Positions 18,690-27,254 are shown, counted from the first letter of the stretch. The stretch is DNA of 64,000 nt from Bacteroidales bacterium UBA1192 (GCA_002310175.1 DBYG01000044.1:51385-115384), one strand, 5' to 3'. Translations and numbers: made by a program. Notes: a model not told the origin generated them from the letters alone.

Positions 18690-19987
18690 AATACAGACTA
18701 TTGTTTATTTTCCTGACAGCTTTTATGTGCGTTCAGGCATCGGGGCAGATCAGGAACCGTTTAGGGGTGGATGATGCAATTTTTCTCCGGTATGCCAACG
18801 GACGCATGCAGCAGTACAATCCTCAGAACATTCTGGTGGCTGATTCCCTTTACCGCCACGGGGTTTACAAGAATGATGCGAACATTAAGATGCTTGCTCT
18901 CTCTCTTGAGCTGCCCGTCAGATATTCAATCAGGGACAGTCTCAGGGTTGAGGAGATTGTCAAGGAACTTAAGACACTATCCAATACAAATCGTAAGATA
19001 AATGATTTCTATTATCTTACCATGTATGACTATTGTAATCTGCTCATAATGGACGGCCGCATTTCCGATGCCATGCTGGAGGCCCGTGACATGTCCACCC
19101 GTGCTTCGGAAAAAAAGAGCCCGTCCGGTCAGATGTATGCCTATCGGATTATAGGAATCATCCAGTCCTACCGTACCAACTCGGTCCTTGCTGTCAGGAA
19201 CTTTGAACGGGCTGCAGATTTCTGTATTCAAGCCAAGGAGGAGCAGGAACTGCCTAACATATATATATTCATGGCACAGGAACTGATCCGGATGGGCCGT
19301 TACCGGGAAGCTGGCGATTACTGTTCCCTTGCTGAGGAATACCAGGATTTCTATCCGGCCTTAAGAGTCAAGACGGCCATGACAAGAGCCTATCTTTACG
19401 ATGCCGAAGGGGACAAGGCGGCCTTTGAAGAGAGTTACAGGAAACTTGTTTCAAATCCGCTCTACCGTGTTCAGACAGACTCCGATACCCGTATATTGAT
19501 GGAGATTTGCCGTCTGCGCTCTGAGGGACGCTATCCATCGGCTTTGATAAGTGCGGATTCGCTTATTTCAGCCAAGAAAAGGTTTGAACAGAAACATGCC
19601 CTCTTGGCGCTTATTGACAACTGGGAAGGTGCGTATGATCAGCTGCTTCAGCTCATGAATACTAAGGATTCCATATACATTGTAGTACAGAATGAAGACA
19701 TGGCCATTCTTGATGCCGAGCTTAACAATGCACAACTAAGATATGAGACTGCCCGCATGAAGGCCAGACAGGAGATTGGTATCCTGCTCGGAATGATATT
19801 CCTGTTCGTGCTGGTGTCGGTCGCTATCATGGTTTCACAGTGGAATCTTAATATGAACCTTGACAATCTGCGCAGCAGGAACTTGAATTCGCTCGCATCG
19901 CGCGATGCATACCGCCGTGCCTTGGATGCCAAGGAAAAAGAGAATGAAATGAGAACCAGAATATTGCAAAACAATACCCGGATATGA
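18686..19987 (+). CDS. TPR-type membrane sensor lacking a kinase domain
   Basis: This is an exported helical-repeat protein with signal peptide MKYRLLFIFLTAFMCVQASGQ, TPR-like repeats across about 50-320, a coiled segment and one transmembrane helix (about 362-386). It ends after a cytoplasmic helix (RNLNSLASRDAYRRALDAKE and about 20 more residues). The layout matches the N-terminal 430 residues of the TPR sensor kinase at 23795-25804, but the protein stops where HisKA should begin. The stop overlaps the next start (ATGA), so it looks like a natural gene end rather than a fresh frameshift. It may act as a co-sensor or scaffold for the neighbouring kinases; this is inference. Confidence 0.75.
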   Translation: MKYRLLFIFLTAFMCVQASGQIRNRLGVDDAIFLRYANGRMQQYNPQNILVADSLYRHGVYKNDANIKMLALSLELPVRYSIRDSLRVEEIVKELKTLSNTNRKINDFYYLTMYDYCNLLIMDGRISDAMLEARDMSTRASEKKSPSGQMYAYRIIGIIQSYRTNSVLAVRNFERAADFCIQAKEEQELPNIYIFMAQELIRMGRYREAGDYCSLAEEYQDFYPALRVKTAMTRAYLYDAEGDKAAFEESYRKLVSNPLYRVQTDSDTRILMEICRLRSEGRYPSALISADSLISAKKRFEQKHALLALIDNWEGAYDQLLQLMNTKDSIYIVVQNEDMAILDAELNNAQLRYETARMKARQEIGILLGMIFLFVLVSVAIMVSQWNLNMNLDNLRSRNLNSLASRDAYRRALDAKEKENEMRTRILQNNTRI

Positions 19988-20409
19988 ACAAATCAAGTTC
20001 CAGTTTTTTCACCAAAAACAAATATGTATTTTGGGCTTTCCTGATTTTTGCCGTCGGAGGTGTACTGACCCTTCTCTGTCTGATTCAGAAAATACCGCTG
20101 ATGTTTGGAGTAGCGGGAGTAGGAATACTTACAGGCGGCCTGTTCTATTTCTGTCTGCGTTTCGTTACGGAACACTCTTACAAGGAGTATTTTGAGGACA
20201 GTTACAATATAGAACATGAGACTATTGAGGAGGAAATAAAGAAATCGGCCACTTATCATCTCTATCAGGAGGCCGTCCTGAAACGCTACGAGTCAGCTTG
20301 TCGTGATCTCGGACTGACTGATGAACAACGTTCTCTGCTACTTATGCTTCTCATTGAGGAGAAGAATAAGGTGGAGACTGACTTGGCTGAGAACGGCATC
20401 AGTATCTGA
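19984..20409 (+). CDS. Small two-helix membrane protein of unknown function
   Basis: I do not recognise this 141-residue protein. Two hydrophobic segments (about 14-35 and 38-60) form a hairpin in the membrane. A charged, probably cytoplasmic tail rich in Glu and Lys follows (about 65-141). It overlaps the TPR sensor by 4 nt and is the last gene of the plus-strand signalling operon, so a role with that operon's sensors is likely but unproven. The tail has no HisKA, receiver or DNA-binding motif. Confidence 0.65.
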   Translation: MNKSSSSFFTKNKYVFWAFLIFAVGGVLTLLCLIQKIPLMFGVAGVGILTGGLFYFCLRFVTEHSYKEYFEDSYNIEHETIEEEIKKSATYHLYQEAVLKRYESACRDLGLTDEQRSLLLMLLIEEKNKVETDLAENGISI

Positions 20410-20426
20410 AGGGCGTTTTTTTACTG

Positions 20427-20825
20427 TTACTGTTTTCCGGCAAGTTCCAGTTGGGTTGAAACGCAGCTTAGTATTTTTTCCAGGATAATAGGCTTGGTTA
20501 TAAAATCATTGGCTCCAAGATTGAATCCCTTGACTATATCCTCGTTAGAGTTTAGGGCTGACAGCACTATTACTCTGATATTCTCTGTGTCTGCATTGGT
20601 CTTTAGTGCTTCAAGAACCTGATACCCGTCCATAACGGGCATCATTATGTCCAACAGGACAAGGTCCGGTTTCATGTCGGCAATCGTATCTAACGCCTCC
20701 TGGCCGTTGGCTGCAGTCTTGATTGTTACGTTCAGTTTTGTCAGAATCTTACGTATCAGCAGCAGATTCATTGGTATGTCATCCACTGCAAGAACAGTAT
20801 AGCCTGAAAAGTCTTTGTATTGCAT
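20427..20825 (-). CDS. Single-domain response regulator (receiver only)
   Basis: This 132-residue protein is a complete receiver domain with no output domain. It has the acidic pair D15-D16, phospho-acceptor D59 (LLDIMMP), S89 as switch residue and K111 in FITKP. Such proteins usually pass phosphate on in a relay or bind a target directly. It lies 4 nt after a second receiver-only gene and ends 17 nt from the convergent membrane protein gene. The obvious phosphodonors are the three kinases nearby. Confidence 0.9.
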   Translation of the reverse strand: MQYKDFSGYTVLAVDDIPMNLLLIRKILTKLNVTIKTAANGQEALDTIADMKPDLVLLDIMMPVMDGYQVLEALKTNADTENIRVIVLSALNSNEDIVKGFNLGANDFITKPIILEKILSCVSTQLELAGKQ

Positions 20826-20829
20826 ATAA

Positions 20830-21243
20830 TCAACCTTTTATTTTATTTATTTTTATGAGCTGTGTCGTTATTGATTCCAGAAGGTTCTGCATAATGACCG
20901 GCTTCTGAATGAAATCAGCAGCTCCGGCAGACTTGGTCTTGTCAACATCGTCCTGATTAGTGTAGGCGGATATCACTATAATTGGAATGGCTGCGGTATC
21001 GGGGCTTGATTTTAGCCTGTCTATTACTTCATAGCCGTCTATAACAGGCATTCTGAGGTCAAGCAGGATGATGTCAGGTTTCTCCGTCACTGTTTTCTCA
21101 ATGGCTTCCTGCCCGCCCAGAGCCGGTATGATTGTAGCATGAGTCTTTTCCAGAATCTTTGTAAGCAGGTAAATATTAACCATGACGTCATCAACCGCCA
21201 TAATCCTGCATCCTGAATAATCGGGAAATATATCTGTTGCCAT
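20830..21243 (-). CDS. Single-domain response regulator (receiver only), second copy
   Basis: This is a 137-residue stand-alone receiver: acidic pair D18-D19, phospho-acceptor D62 (LLDLRMP), switch residue in VISAYT, and lysine in FIQKP. It is similar in layout to the adjacent receiver but clearly diverged, so the two may serve different kinases. It follows the AraC-type membrane regulator by 4 nt, indicating one transcription unit. Confidence 0.9.
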   Translation of the reverse strand: MATDIFPDYSGCRIMAVDDVMVNIYLLTKILEKTHATIIPALGGQEAIEKTVTEKPDIILLDLRMPVIDGYEVIDRLKSSPDTAAIPIIVISAYTNQDDVDKTKSAGAADFIQKPVIMQNLLESITTQLIKINKIKG

Positions 21244-21247
21244 ATCG

Positions 21248-22546
21248 CTATGTGTTGTTTTTATCTGTTTTCTCTATTTTTTTTTGGCCGGAATGCTCTT
21301 TATACCATGCTTTGGGAGTCATACCTGTTATTTTACTGAATATGCTGTTGAATGAGGAAGCATTCGGAAAACCGCAGGCCTGTGCTACTTCTGTCTGGTT
21401 GGCATTACCGTGATGAAGAAGGTACTGCTCGGCATAGTCAACTCTCAGAGTGTTCACATAGTCCGAGAATGACATGTTGAAAGTGTTATTGACCAGTCTT
21501 GATATGTAGGTCCTGTTTGTCTTGAGAACAGAGGCTACATCGGTCACTTTCAGACCTTGTCTCAGGAAGAAAAGTTCGTTTTTCATGAGTGCCTCGAACC
21601 GGCTGCGCAGTGAATCTTCTTCATAAAACACATCATTGTCTTTATTTGCAGTTTCTGTTTCTGATGATGTAGTCGTCGGATCACTTTTCATTTCGGTAAG
21701 TCCTGCGGATTCCGTTTCCTGATGCATGATGGGAGAGTATGTCACATCAGTATTCGGCTCAGGTATGACAGACTGGGGAGTCATGACGGAATAACCTTCA
21801 GGAAAGTCATCGTTGTCAGGGGTAATACTTACCTCTTCAAAAAGAAACCTCCTGGACAGAAGGATCAGGAAGAATGACAGCAGCAGGCTGAAAGCCAGCC
21901 CGGCTATATACTCAAGTGTGGAAGCGGGCGCTTTGTGGAAGAACAGGCGTGCCAGATACATGGTGCAGCACATAATCAGGATCCATGTGAGTTGAGCGTT
22001 ATCCTTATCCCTGCGTTTGAATAATGTACGGATAACGAAAAACACCAGTTGCATGGCTATGATTACTCTGGGGAGGATTACAGAGATGATATAAGACAGC
22101 TTGAATCCAATGTGCATATCTGCAAAAGAAGTCACTTCCTGTATGTACAGACCATTGTAACGCAGGTTTGTGAACTGGATGAAATCCTCCTTGCCTATTA
22201 GAATAACGAGCAGGAGTTGTATGAGAGCCAAAAAGATTGAGAACGGAATCCACATGTTTATGTGGTTCCGTTCAGGTTTGCCGTATATCTGGTTCCTATC
22301 AGTAATCGATATGGCCCATGGTATGAGAAGTGGTGCAATGGCCAGTTCCGCTATGCCTATTACTATGTGAAACAGGTCATCGGGAGGATTGCATGACAGG
22401 ACTGCGTCAATGCCGGTCAGAATGAAAAGCAGAGTGAGATAGAATCTCTTTTTCCCCGGGCTTTCCATTCTGTCGTTGCCACCGGATAATGCCAGAGTAA
22501 CCAGGCAGATTATAAAAGGTATGTAGTATATAAACCTCCAATCCAT
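21248..22546 (-). CDS. Multi-pass membrane protein with C-terminal AraC-type DNA-binding domain
   Basis: The N-terminal 240 residues contain about seven hydrophobic segments. A polar linker follows (about 245-325). The C-terminal 100 residues form an AraC-type helix-turn-helix domain (TDVASVLKTNRTYISRLVNN, then VAQACGFPNASSFNSIFSKITG). It would therefore be a membrane-tethered transcription factor that senses at the membrane and binds DNA without being released. It has no receiver domain, although the two receiver genes follow directly. It starts 3 nt after the fimbrillin-like gene ends. Likely targets are its own operon and fimbriae-like genes; this is inference. Confidence 0.82.
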   Translation of the reverse strand: MDWRFIYYIPFIICLVTLALSGGNDRMESPGKKRFYLTLLFILTGIDAVLSCNPPDDLFHIVIGIAELAIAPLLIPWAISITDRNQIYGKPERNHINMWIPFSIFLALIQLLLVILIGKEDFIQFTNLRYNGLYIQEVTSFADMHIGFKLSYIISVILPRVIIAMQLVFFVIRTLFKRRDKDNAQLTWILIMCCTMYLARLFFHKAPASTLEYIAGLAFSLLLSFFLILLSRRFLFEEVSITPDNDDFPEGYSVMTPQSVIPEPNTDVTYSPIMHQETESAGLTEMKSDPTTTSSETETANKDNDVFYEEDSLRSRFEALMKNELFFLRQGLKVTDVASVLKTNRTYISRLVNNTFNMSFSDYVNTLRVDYAEQYLLHHGNANQTEVAQACGFPNASSFNSIFSKITGMTPKAWYKEHSGQKKIEKTDKNNT

Positions 22547-22549
22547 AAG

Positions 22550-23665
22550 TCAGAAGTCATCTTCCTTTACATATATTTTCGATTCCCATTGCGTATTGCC
22601 TGAGGTAAATGAGTCTTCCCAATCATCCACCGTGGCGGTAAACTCTATTTCCTTATAAATGGCATTCAGATTCAGTCCGAGATGGAAAATGTACTGTTTG
22701 CCGAATTCATACTCATTGCCGGGAAGAACTCCGTAGATAGGGAATTTCTGGACCTCATTCTTAAGGCCACTGTAGCGTACCCCGTAATAGGTGAAAGGTT
22801 CCACATCGAATATTACCTCAATGTACTGTTTTCCCATTTTTATTTCCTCAGGAATCGAATAGAACCGGTTGCTCTGTCCAAAATTCGAAACCAGTACATC
22901 CTTTCCTACGTACATTTCATTCTCTGTTCCCACACCAACCTGGCAGTCGCCTTCATATACTACAAGATCCTTGTGCATGGACTGATGTTTCCAAACTCCG
23001 TTACCTGTTCCTATCGTGTCCACGAAAATACCTTCTGTAGCTATGCCGTGGGCAATAAGTTTCCTTATGCGTATGTGTCCCTTGAGACTGTCGTTCTCCG
23101 TAATATCCGAAACGGCAAATCCGATGTTGTTTGTTATATGACGGAAGACAAGAGGTACCACATCCATATAGGATATGCGGCGGTTGACAGTCTGGGATAC
23201 AAGAGGTCCGGCTTCGGTGTCCTCGTTTTTGTATGGAATCACGTATGAACGGTTCTCGTCTATCATCTGAACTTCGTCCACATGGGGATAATATGCGCTC
23301 AGGAGTATCCTCGTGTCAAGACTCCATGCCATCGAGTTGAAATCGAGCGATCTGGAACCTCCGCGCTCATATACAGGCAGGTTGTCTATGAGCAAGGAGT
23401 AGTTGTTGGCATCCACTCCCACTATTCCGAACGGCCTGGAAGGGTCAAGTTTAGCTTCTGAGTTTGAGGAAGTGGTGTAACTGCCTCCTCCTTCAATCTC
23501 ACTACGGGTCTTGACCTCGCCGTCCTGTGTAATTACATAACTGAAGTTCAGGCTCCCGGATTTATCTTCAAAAACCGGTCCTGTTTCATTGTCTGATACA
23601 CAGGATGCCAGAATCGCCGTGAGTAGCAGCAACGGAAGAATCTGGGGCAGTCTCGGAGTGTTCAT
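22550..23665 (-). CDS. Fimbrillin-like lipoprotein
   Basis: This is a surface lipoprotein resembling the fimbrillin (Mfa-like) families of Bacteroidales. The lipobox is LASC with lipidated C22. After a short polar stretch come two beta-rich domains, with a TRSEIEGGGSY segment typical of the cleavable N-terminal region and FRHITNNIGFAV-type strands in the core. The C-terminal tail (about 345-371) could be a donor strand. No usher-like or anchor genes are nearby; it is instead first in an operon with regulators, so it may be a sensor ligand or a minor adhesin rather than a stalk subunit. Confidence 0.75.
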   Translation of the reverse strand: MNTPRLPQILPLLLLTAILASCVSDNETGPVFEDKSGSLNFSYVITQDGEVKTRSEIEGGGSYTTSSNSEAKLDPSRPFGIVGVDANNYSLLIDNLPVYERGGSRSLDFNSMAWSLDTRILLSAYYPHVDEVQMIDENRSYVIPYKNEDTEAGPLVSQTVNRRISYMDVVPLVFRHITNNIGFAVSDITENDSLKGHIRIRKLIAHGIATEGIFVDTIGTGNGVWKHQSMHKDLVVYEGDCQVGVGTENEMYVGKDVLVSNFGQSNRFYSIPEEIKMGKQYIEVIFDVEPFTYYGVRYSGLKNEVQKFPIYGVLPGNEYEFGKQYIFHLGLNLNAIYKEIEFTATVDDWEDSFTSGNTQWESKIYVKEDDF

Positions 23666-23695
23666 ATCATTTGCTTTTTTATGTTATTTCCGCTA

Positions 23696-23725
23696 CAAAG
23701 ATAATGCTTTTTTTACAAATACAAA
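23696..23725 (-). promoter_or_regulatory. Promoter of the fimbrillin-AraC-receiver operon
   Basis: On the minus strand there is a -33 TTTG (23722-23725) and a -7 TATCTTTG (23696-23703) separated by 18 nt. The ATG at 23665 is 30 nt downstream. Confidence 0.6.
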
Positions 23726-23794
23726 TTTTTTCGCAATTATTTTTGGGAAATTGTCAATTTTAAAAGAATTTGGAATTGTCAAATCCAAAACTAT

Positions 23795-25804
23795 CTATAA
23801 TGGCAACGAAAGCAGGAACCTTGCTCCGTCAGTATATGAAACGTCAAGAAGTACCTCTCCTCCCAATGTCCCGGCCAGAAGTTTGCATATCGGTAGTCCA
23901 AGACCGTTGCCTTGCTTGAAAGAATCAAGTTTTGTGAAACGCTCAAAAATCTCATCAGCTTTCTCGGGCGGAACGCCTGGGCCGCTGTCAGTTACTGATA
24001 TAGTCATCCTGTCGGGTTCTTCGGAAAGGGAGCATCGGATTGTTATATCGCCCTTGTCTGTAAACTTACAGGCGTTTGTAAGGAGGTTGAATAGAATCTG
24101 GACAACACGGTTGCGGTCTGAATGAATGGTGAAACTGTCATCAAAATCAGATTCGAATTTCAGTGTTACACCTTTTTTTATATAGCTCTTTACGCTATCC
24201 ATAACATCACGACACGTACCGTTACACTGGAAATCGGAAATGTCGGTCTTCAGCTTGCCGCTCTCTATATCGGCCAGATTCAGAATGTCATTTACGAGTG
24301 ATGTGAGAATCTCCGTATTGTTCTTTATCAGTCCGCTGTATTCAGCCTTCTCCTCATTGGTCAGCATCTCAGAATATGCAGGGTCGGAAAGAAGCTGTGA
24401 AAAACCTACTATTGCATTCAGTGGCGTCCTGATTTCATGACTTATATTCTGGATGAATACGGACTGTATCCTTTCTGACCTTTCGGCCCGCTCACGGGCT
24501 TTTACTGCCAGACTGTTAGCTGATTGGAGCAGCCTGTTCTGTTCCCGGTTTTTCCGGGAGTCCCTGATGCTCTTTATCAGGGAACCTGTAAGAATGGAAA
24601 TAATGACAACCGATGACAGAAGAACCAGAATTATCATCCTGCGGCGGAACAGGGCAAGTTCCCTTTCATTTGAGGCCGCCAATTCCGCGTTTTCTGATTT
24701 GAGTTTTTCATTTCCAAGACGGGTTGACATCTCGTTAAGTTCTTCATCTATTGCCTCTCCGTATAAATCCATGGTTATGTAGTGCAGGGTATCTGATTCA
24801 GCCAATGCACCCTTGTAGTCCTGCATATACTCCCTTATCATTCGTGTCAGAATGAAAACGGACTGTGACTTACCCTTGGATTTCGCCGCTTTTACAGCTG
24901 ATTCGTACCGGCCGTTGTAGGCTTCCCATAGTGGCTGGTATGACAACGTCGAGGTGCGGGCACTGAATCCCATCCTGTTCTGATAATCCATTATTTCATG
25001 GTAAGTGGCGGCAAACTCATTGTAACGTCTGAGTCCGAATAGGGATACAGCTTTGTTGTCCAGGAGTTGTATTACGATATTAGGGTCGTTGTCCTCTATG
25101 GAAAGTCCCTTTTCAGCATGTTTCAGGGCATTTTCAAAATCCATGTTCTTAAGACAGACAAGACTTGCCATATTGTAAGCCGATGTCGCGCTTTGCGACG
25201 GAACTTTTTCCTCGTACAGTTCCGCGGCTTTCAGATAATACTCGTAAGCCTTGGAGTAATTGACTCTCTGCTGGTATAGTTTCCCGTTCTGCATCAGGCT
25301 CAGCGCCTGTCCGTAATAGTCATTTTCAGAGAGGGCTTCATTATACATAATCTCAATCATGTCCTTTGCCTCAAGCAGACGCCTCGTAGAGAGGAAATTG
25401 ACTATTTCCTGGCTGTATGCAAAGTAATAATATTGCGTGAAACCGGTCCTGCGAGCCGTTTCCCTCAGCACATTGCCCTCTGCTGCCAGTTTTTCATCAT
25501 CTTTGACACTGAGAAAATAGTTGATCCTGATTACATGCGCCAGACACTCTGATTTTCCGTCCTTCAGCATAACAGCCTGTTCCAGCAGGGTATCTGCTAT
25601 GGTAAGGCATTCACTGGAAGAGCGTTTCCGGTAAGCCCTTTCAAAAATGCTGTAAAGGTCATCCCTGATTCCATATCGGTTATTATAGGTCAGGGTATCG
25701 TCCGGTATGTTATCCTGATTTCCATGCTGCGCTAGGATTGCCGTCGGATGACAAACCAAAAGCATAACAATGAGAAGAGATGTACTGAGTGGAGTCAGTT
25801 TCAT
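23795..25804 (-). CDS. TPR-containing sensor histidine kinase
   Basis: This is a membrane sensor kinase of 669 residues: signal peptide (1-25), TPR-like helical repeats (about 50-330), a coiled segment, one transmembrane helix (about 392-413), HisKA with H456 (NISHEIRTP) and HATPase_c (LTNACKFTD, DSGPGVP, GNGLGLPICK). It has no receiver domain, consistent with separate receivers nearby. It is the complete counterpart of the kinase-less protein at 18686. The gene ends 129 nt before the start of the fimbrillin-like gene, which has its own promoter. The periplasmic TPR part probably senses a protein or peptide partner. Confidence 0.9.
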   Translation of the reverse strand: MKLTPLSTSLLIVMLLVCHPTAILAQHGNQDNIPDDTLTYNNRYGIRDDLYSIFERAYRKRSSSECLTIADTLLEQAVMLKDGKSECLAHVIRINYFLSVKDDEKLAAEGNVLRETARRTGFTQYYYFAYSQEIVNFLSTRRLLEAKDMIEIMYNEALSENDYYGQALSLMQNGKLYQQRVNYSKAYEYYLKAAELYEEKVPSQSATSAYNMASLVCLKNMDFENALKHAEKGLSIEDNDPNIVIQLLDNKAVSLFGLRRYNEFAATYHEIMDYQNRMGFSARTSTLSYQPLWEAYNGRYESAVKAAKSKGKSQSVFILTRMIREYMQDYKGALAESDTLHYITMDLYGEAIDEELNEMSTRLGNEKLKSENAELAASNERELALFRRRMIILVLLSSVVIISILTGSLIKSIRDSRKNREQNRLLQSANSLAVKARERAERSERIQSVFIQNISHEIRTPLNAIVGFSQLLSDPAYSEMLTNEEKAEYSGLIKNNTEILTSLVNDILNLADIESGKLKTDISDFQCNGTCRDVMDSVKSYIKKGVTLKFESDFDDSFTIHSDRNRVVQILFNLLTNACKFTDKGDITIRCSLSEEPDRMTISVTDSGPGVPPEKADEIFERFTKLDSFKQGNGLGLPICKLLAGTLGGEVLLDVSYTDGARFLLSLPL

Positions 25805-25849
25805 TTTCTTTTATTTTTCCGGTGTAAAACTGATTCCGGACCAACGGTC

Positions 25850-25880
25850 CAAAGGTAATGTTTTTTTATTGTAATACAAA
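25850..25880 (-). promoter_or_regulatory. Promoter of the TPR sensor kinase, with palindrome at the start site
   Basis: The -33 TTTG (25877-25880) and -7 TACCTTTG (25850-25857) are spaced by exactly 19 nt, the best-formed promoter here along with that of aminopeptidase P. A GGACC-AAC-GGTCC palindrome (25838-25850) overlaps the -7 edge and probable start point, a position where a repressor could bind. Confidence 0.65.
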
Positions 25881-25934
25881 TCCGACTGTTAATAACTTGT
25901 TTGTCCAAACCTGTAGAATAATAACGGACTGATG

Positions 25935-25942
25935 TATTTTTG
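25935..25942 (+). promoter_or_regulatory. -7 element for the GMP synthase subunit
   Basis: TATTTTTG, a full TAnnTTTG match, 40 nt before ATG 25983. No -33 TTTG at the right spacing. Confidence 0.45.
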
Positions 25943-25982
25943 TACTTGAAACAAACCTAACATAAAACTTATATTAAGAAAT

Positions 25983-26966
25983 ATGAACTCAGGAAACGTA
26001 CGTCCGGCCTCAATGGAGCGTATCTCAACTCCGGCTTTGGCCAGAGAATTCATTGACGGACAGATTAAGGAGCTGCGTGCTCAAATTGGAGACAAGAAGG
26101 TATTGCTGGCACTTTCAGGCGGTGTTGATTCATCTGTTGTCGCTGCCTTGCTCATCAAGGCTGTCGGCAAGCAGTTGGTTTCAGTGCATGTGAACCACGG
26201 ACTGCTGCGTAAGGGTGAGCCTGAACAGGTGGTGCGCGTGTTCCGTGATGAGCTTAACGCCAATCTGGTATATGTCGATGCTACAGACCGTTTCCTGGAC
26301 AAGCTGGCAGGAATTGCTGATCCTGAGCAGAAGCGCAAGATTATAGGTGCAGAGTTTATCCGCGTGTTTGAGGAGGAGGCACGCAAGCAGGAGGGAATCA
26401 GCTTCCTGGCTCAAGGTACCATCTATCCTGATATCGTTGAGTCAGGTCCGGTTAAGTCTCACCATAACGTAGGCGGTCTTCCCGATGACCTTCAGTTTGA
26501 GCTGGTTGAGCCTATCAAACTGCTCTTCAAGGATGAAGTCCGCGTTGTAGGTAAGGAACTCGGTCTGCCGGACAATATGGTGTACCGTCAGCCGTTCCCC
26601 GGTCCGGGTCTGGGCGTGCGCTGTACCGGAGCAATCACACGTGACCGTCTGGAGGCACTGCGTGAGAGCGATGCCATCCTGCGTGAGGAATTCGCCAATA
26701 ACGGCCTGGAGGGTAAGGTATGGCAGTACTTTACTATTGTTCCGGACTATAAGTCAACGGGTGTAAAGGATAACAAGCGCTCCTGGGATTGGCCGGTTAT
26801 CATCCGTGCGGTGAATACCCGCGATGCTATGACAGCCACCATTGAGGAAATACCCTACAAGCTGCTGCACCACATCACCCAGCGCATTATTACTGAGGTT
26901 CCGGGAGTAAACCGCGTCCTCTATGACCTTACTCCGAAACCCACCGGCACAATAGAGTGGGAGTAA
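25983..26966 (+). CDS. guaA: GMP synthase ATP-pyrophosphatase subunit (no glutaminase domain)
   Basis: It aminates XMP to GMP with ATP. The 327-residue protein contains the PP-loop (SGGVDSS, 45-51) and the GMP synthase dimerisation domain, ending in the typical KPTGTIEWE. The usual bacterial enzyme is about 510-525 aa with an N-terminal class I glutaminase; that domain is absent here, and no GATase gene is adjacent. It therefore resembles the two-subunit archaeal arrangement or an ammonia-using enzyme. ATG 26013 (MERIS) is an alternative start. No truncation is visible: a promoter element lies just upstream and no GATase remnant is seen. Confidence 0.88.
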   Translation: MNSGNVRPASMERISTPALAREFIDGQIKELRAQIGDKKVLLALSGGVDSSVVAALLIKAVGKQLVSVHVNHGLLRKGEPEQVVRVFRDELNANLVYVDATDRFLDKLAGIADPEQKRKIIGAEFIRVFEEEARKQEGISFLAQGTIYPDIVESGPVKSHHNVGGLPDDLQFELVEPIKLLFKDEVRVVGKELGLPDNMVYRQPFPGPGLGVRCTGAITRDRLEALRESDAILREEFANNGLEGKVWQYFTIVPDYKSTGVKDNKRSWDWPVIIRAVNTRDAMTATIEEIPYKLLHHITQRIITEVPGVNRVLYDLTPKPTGTIEWE

Positions 26967-27040
26967 TACAAGACAGCCTTTAAACTGGAACGCTATCGAG
27001 GTGCGTCTGTCCGCCTTGTTTGCGACATAGACTAAAAATA

Positions 27041-27073
27041 GTACAAAAGGGTACAGACCCCAATTGTATCATT
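27041..27073 (+). repeat. Palindromic intergenic repeat, copy A
   Basis: It begins GTACAAAAGGGTACAGACCC and continues CCAATTGTATCATT. The right half and the trailing TATCATTT are shared with copy C at 58700; the left half (GTACAAAAGGG) is shared with copy B at 27486. It looks like a REP-type or MITE-like element. Confidence 0.7.
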
Positions 27074-27078
27074 TATTG

Positions 27079-27107
27079 AAGAGCCCGGTGACATGCATCG
27101 GGCTCTT
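27079..27107 (+). terminator. Terminator after the GMP synthase subunit gene
   Basis: A perfect 9-bp stem (AAGAGCCCG pairing with CGGGCTCTT), an 11-nt loop, then TTCTTGTTG. Confidence 0.75.
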
Positions 27108-27246
27108 TTCTTGTTGTCTCGGGAAAAAACCAGGTGGGTTTTTTAAAAATCCCAGGTGGGAAATTTTTTCAGGCCAGAACCTGAGACTCTTTTTTTCCTT
27201 TTGTAATTATAAGTGAGTGAGTATTGACTCTGTAATTTTTATGGAG

Positions 27247-27254
27247 TAATTTTG
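27247..27254 (+). promoter_or_regulatory. -7 element for feoAB
   Basis: TAATTTTG, 19 nt before ATG 27274, with a partial -33 match (ATTG ending at 27226). No Fur-like palindrome is recognised. Confidence 0.5.

Noticed and set aside
19940..20409. Frameshift that removed the kinase domain of the TPR sensor
   Set aside because: No HisKA or HATPase motif appears in any frame downstream; the next frame codes for a distinct membrane protein with an ATGA junction.
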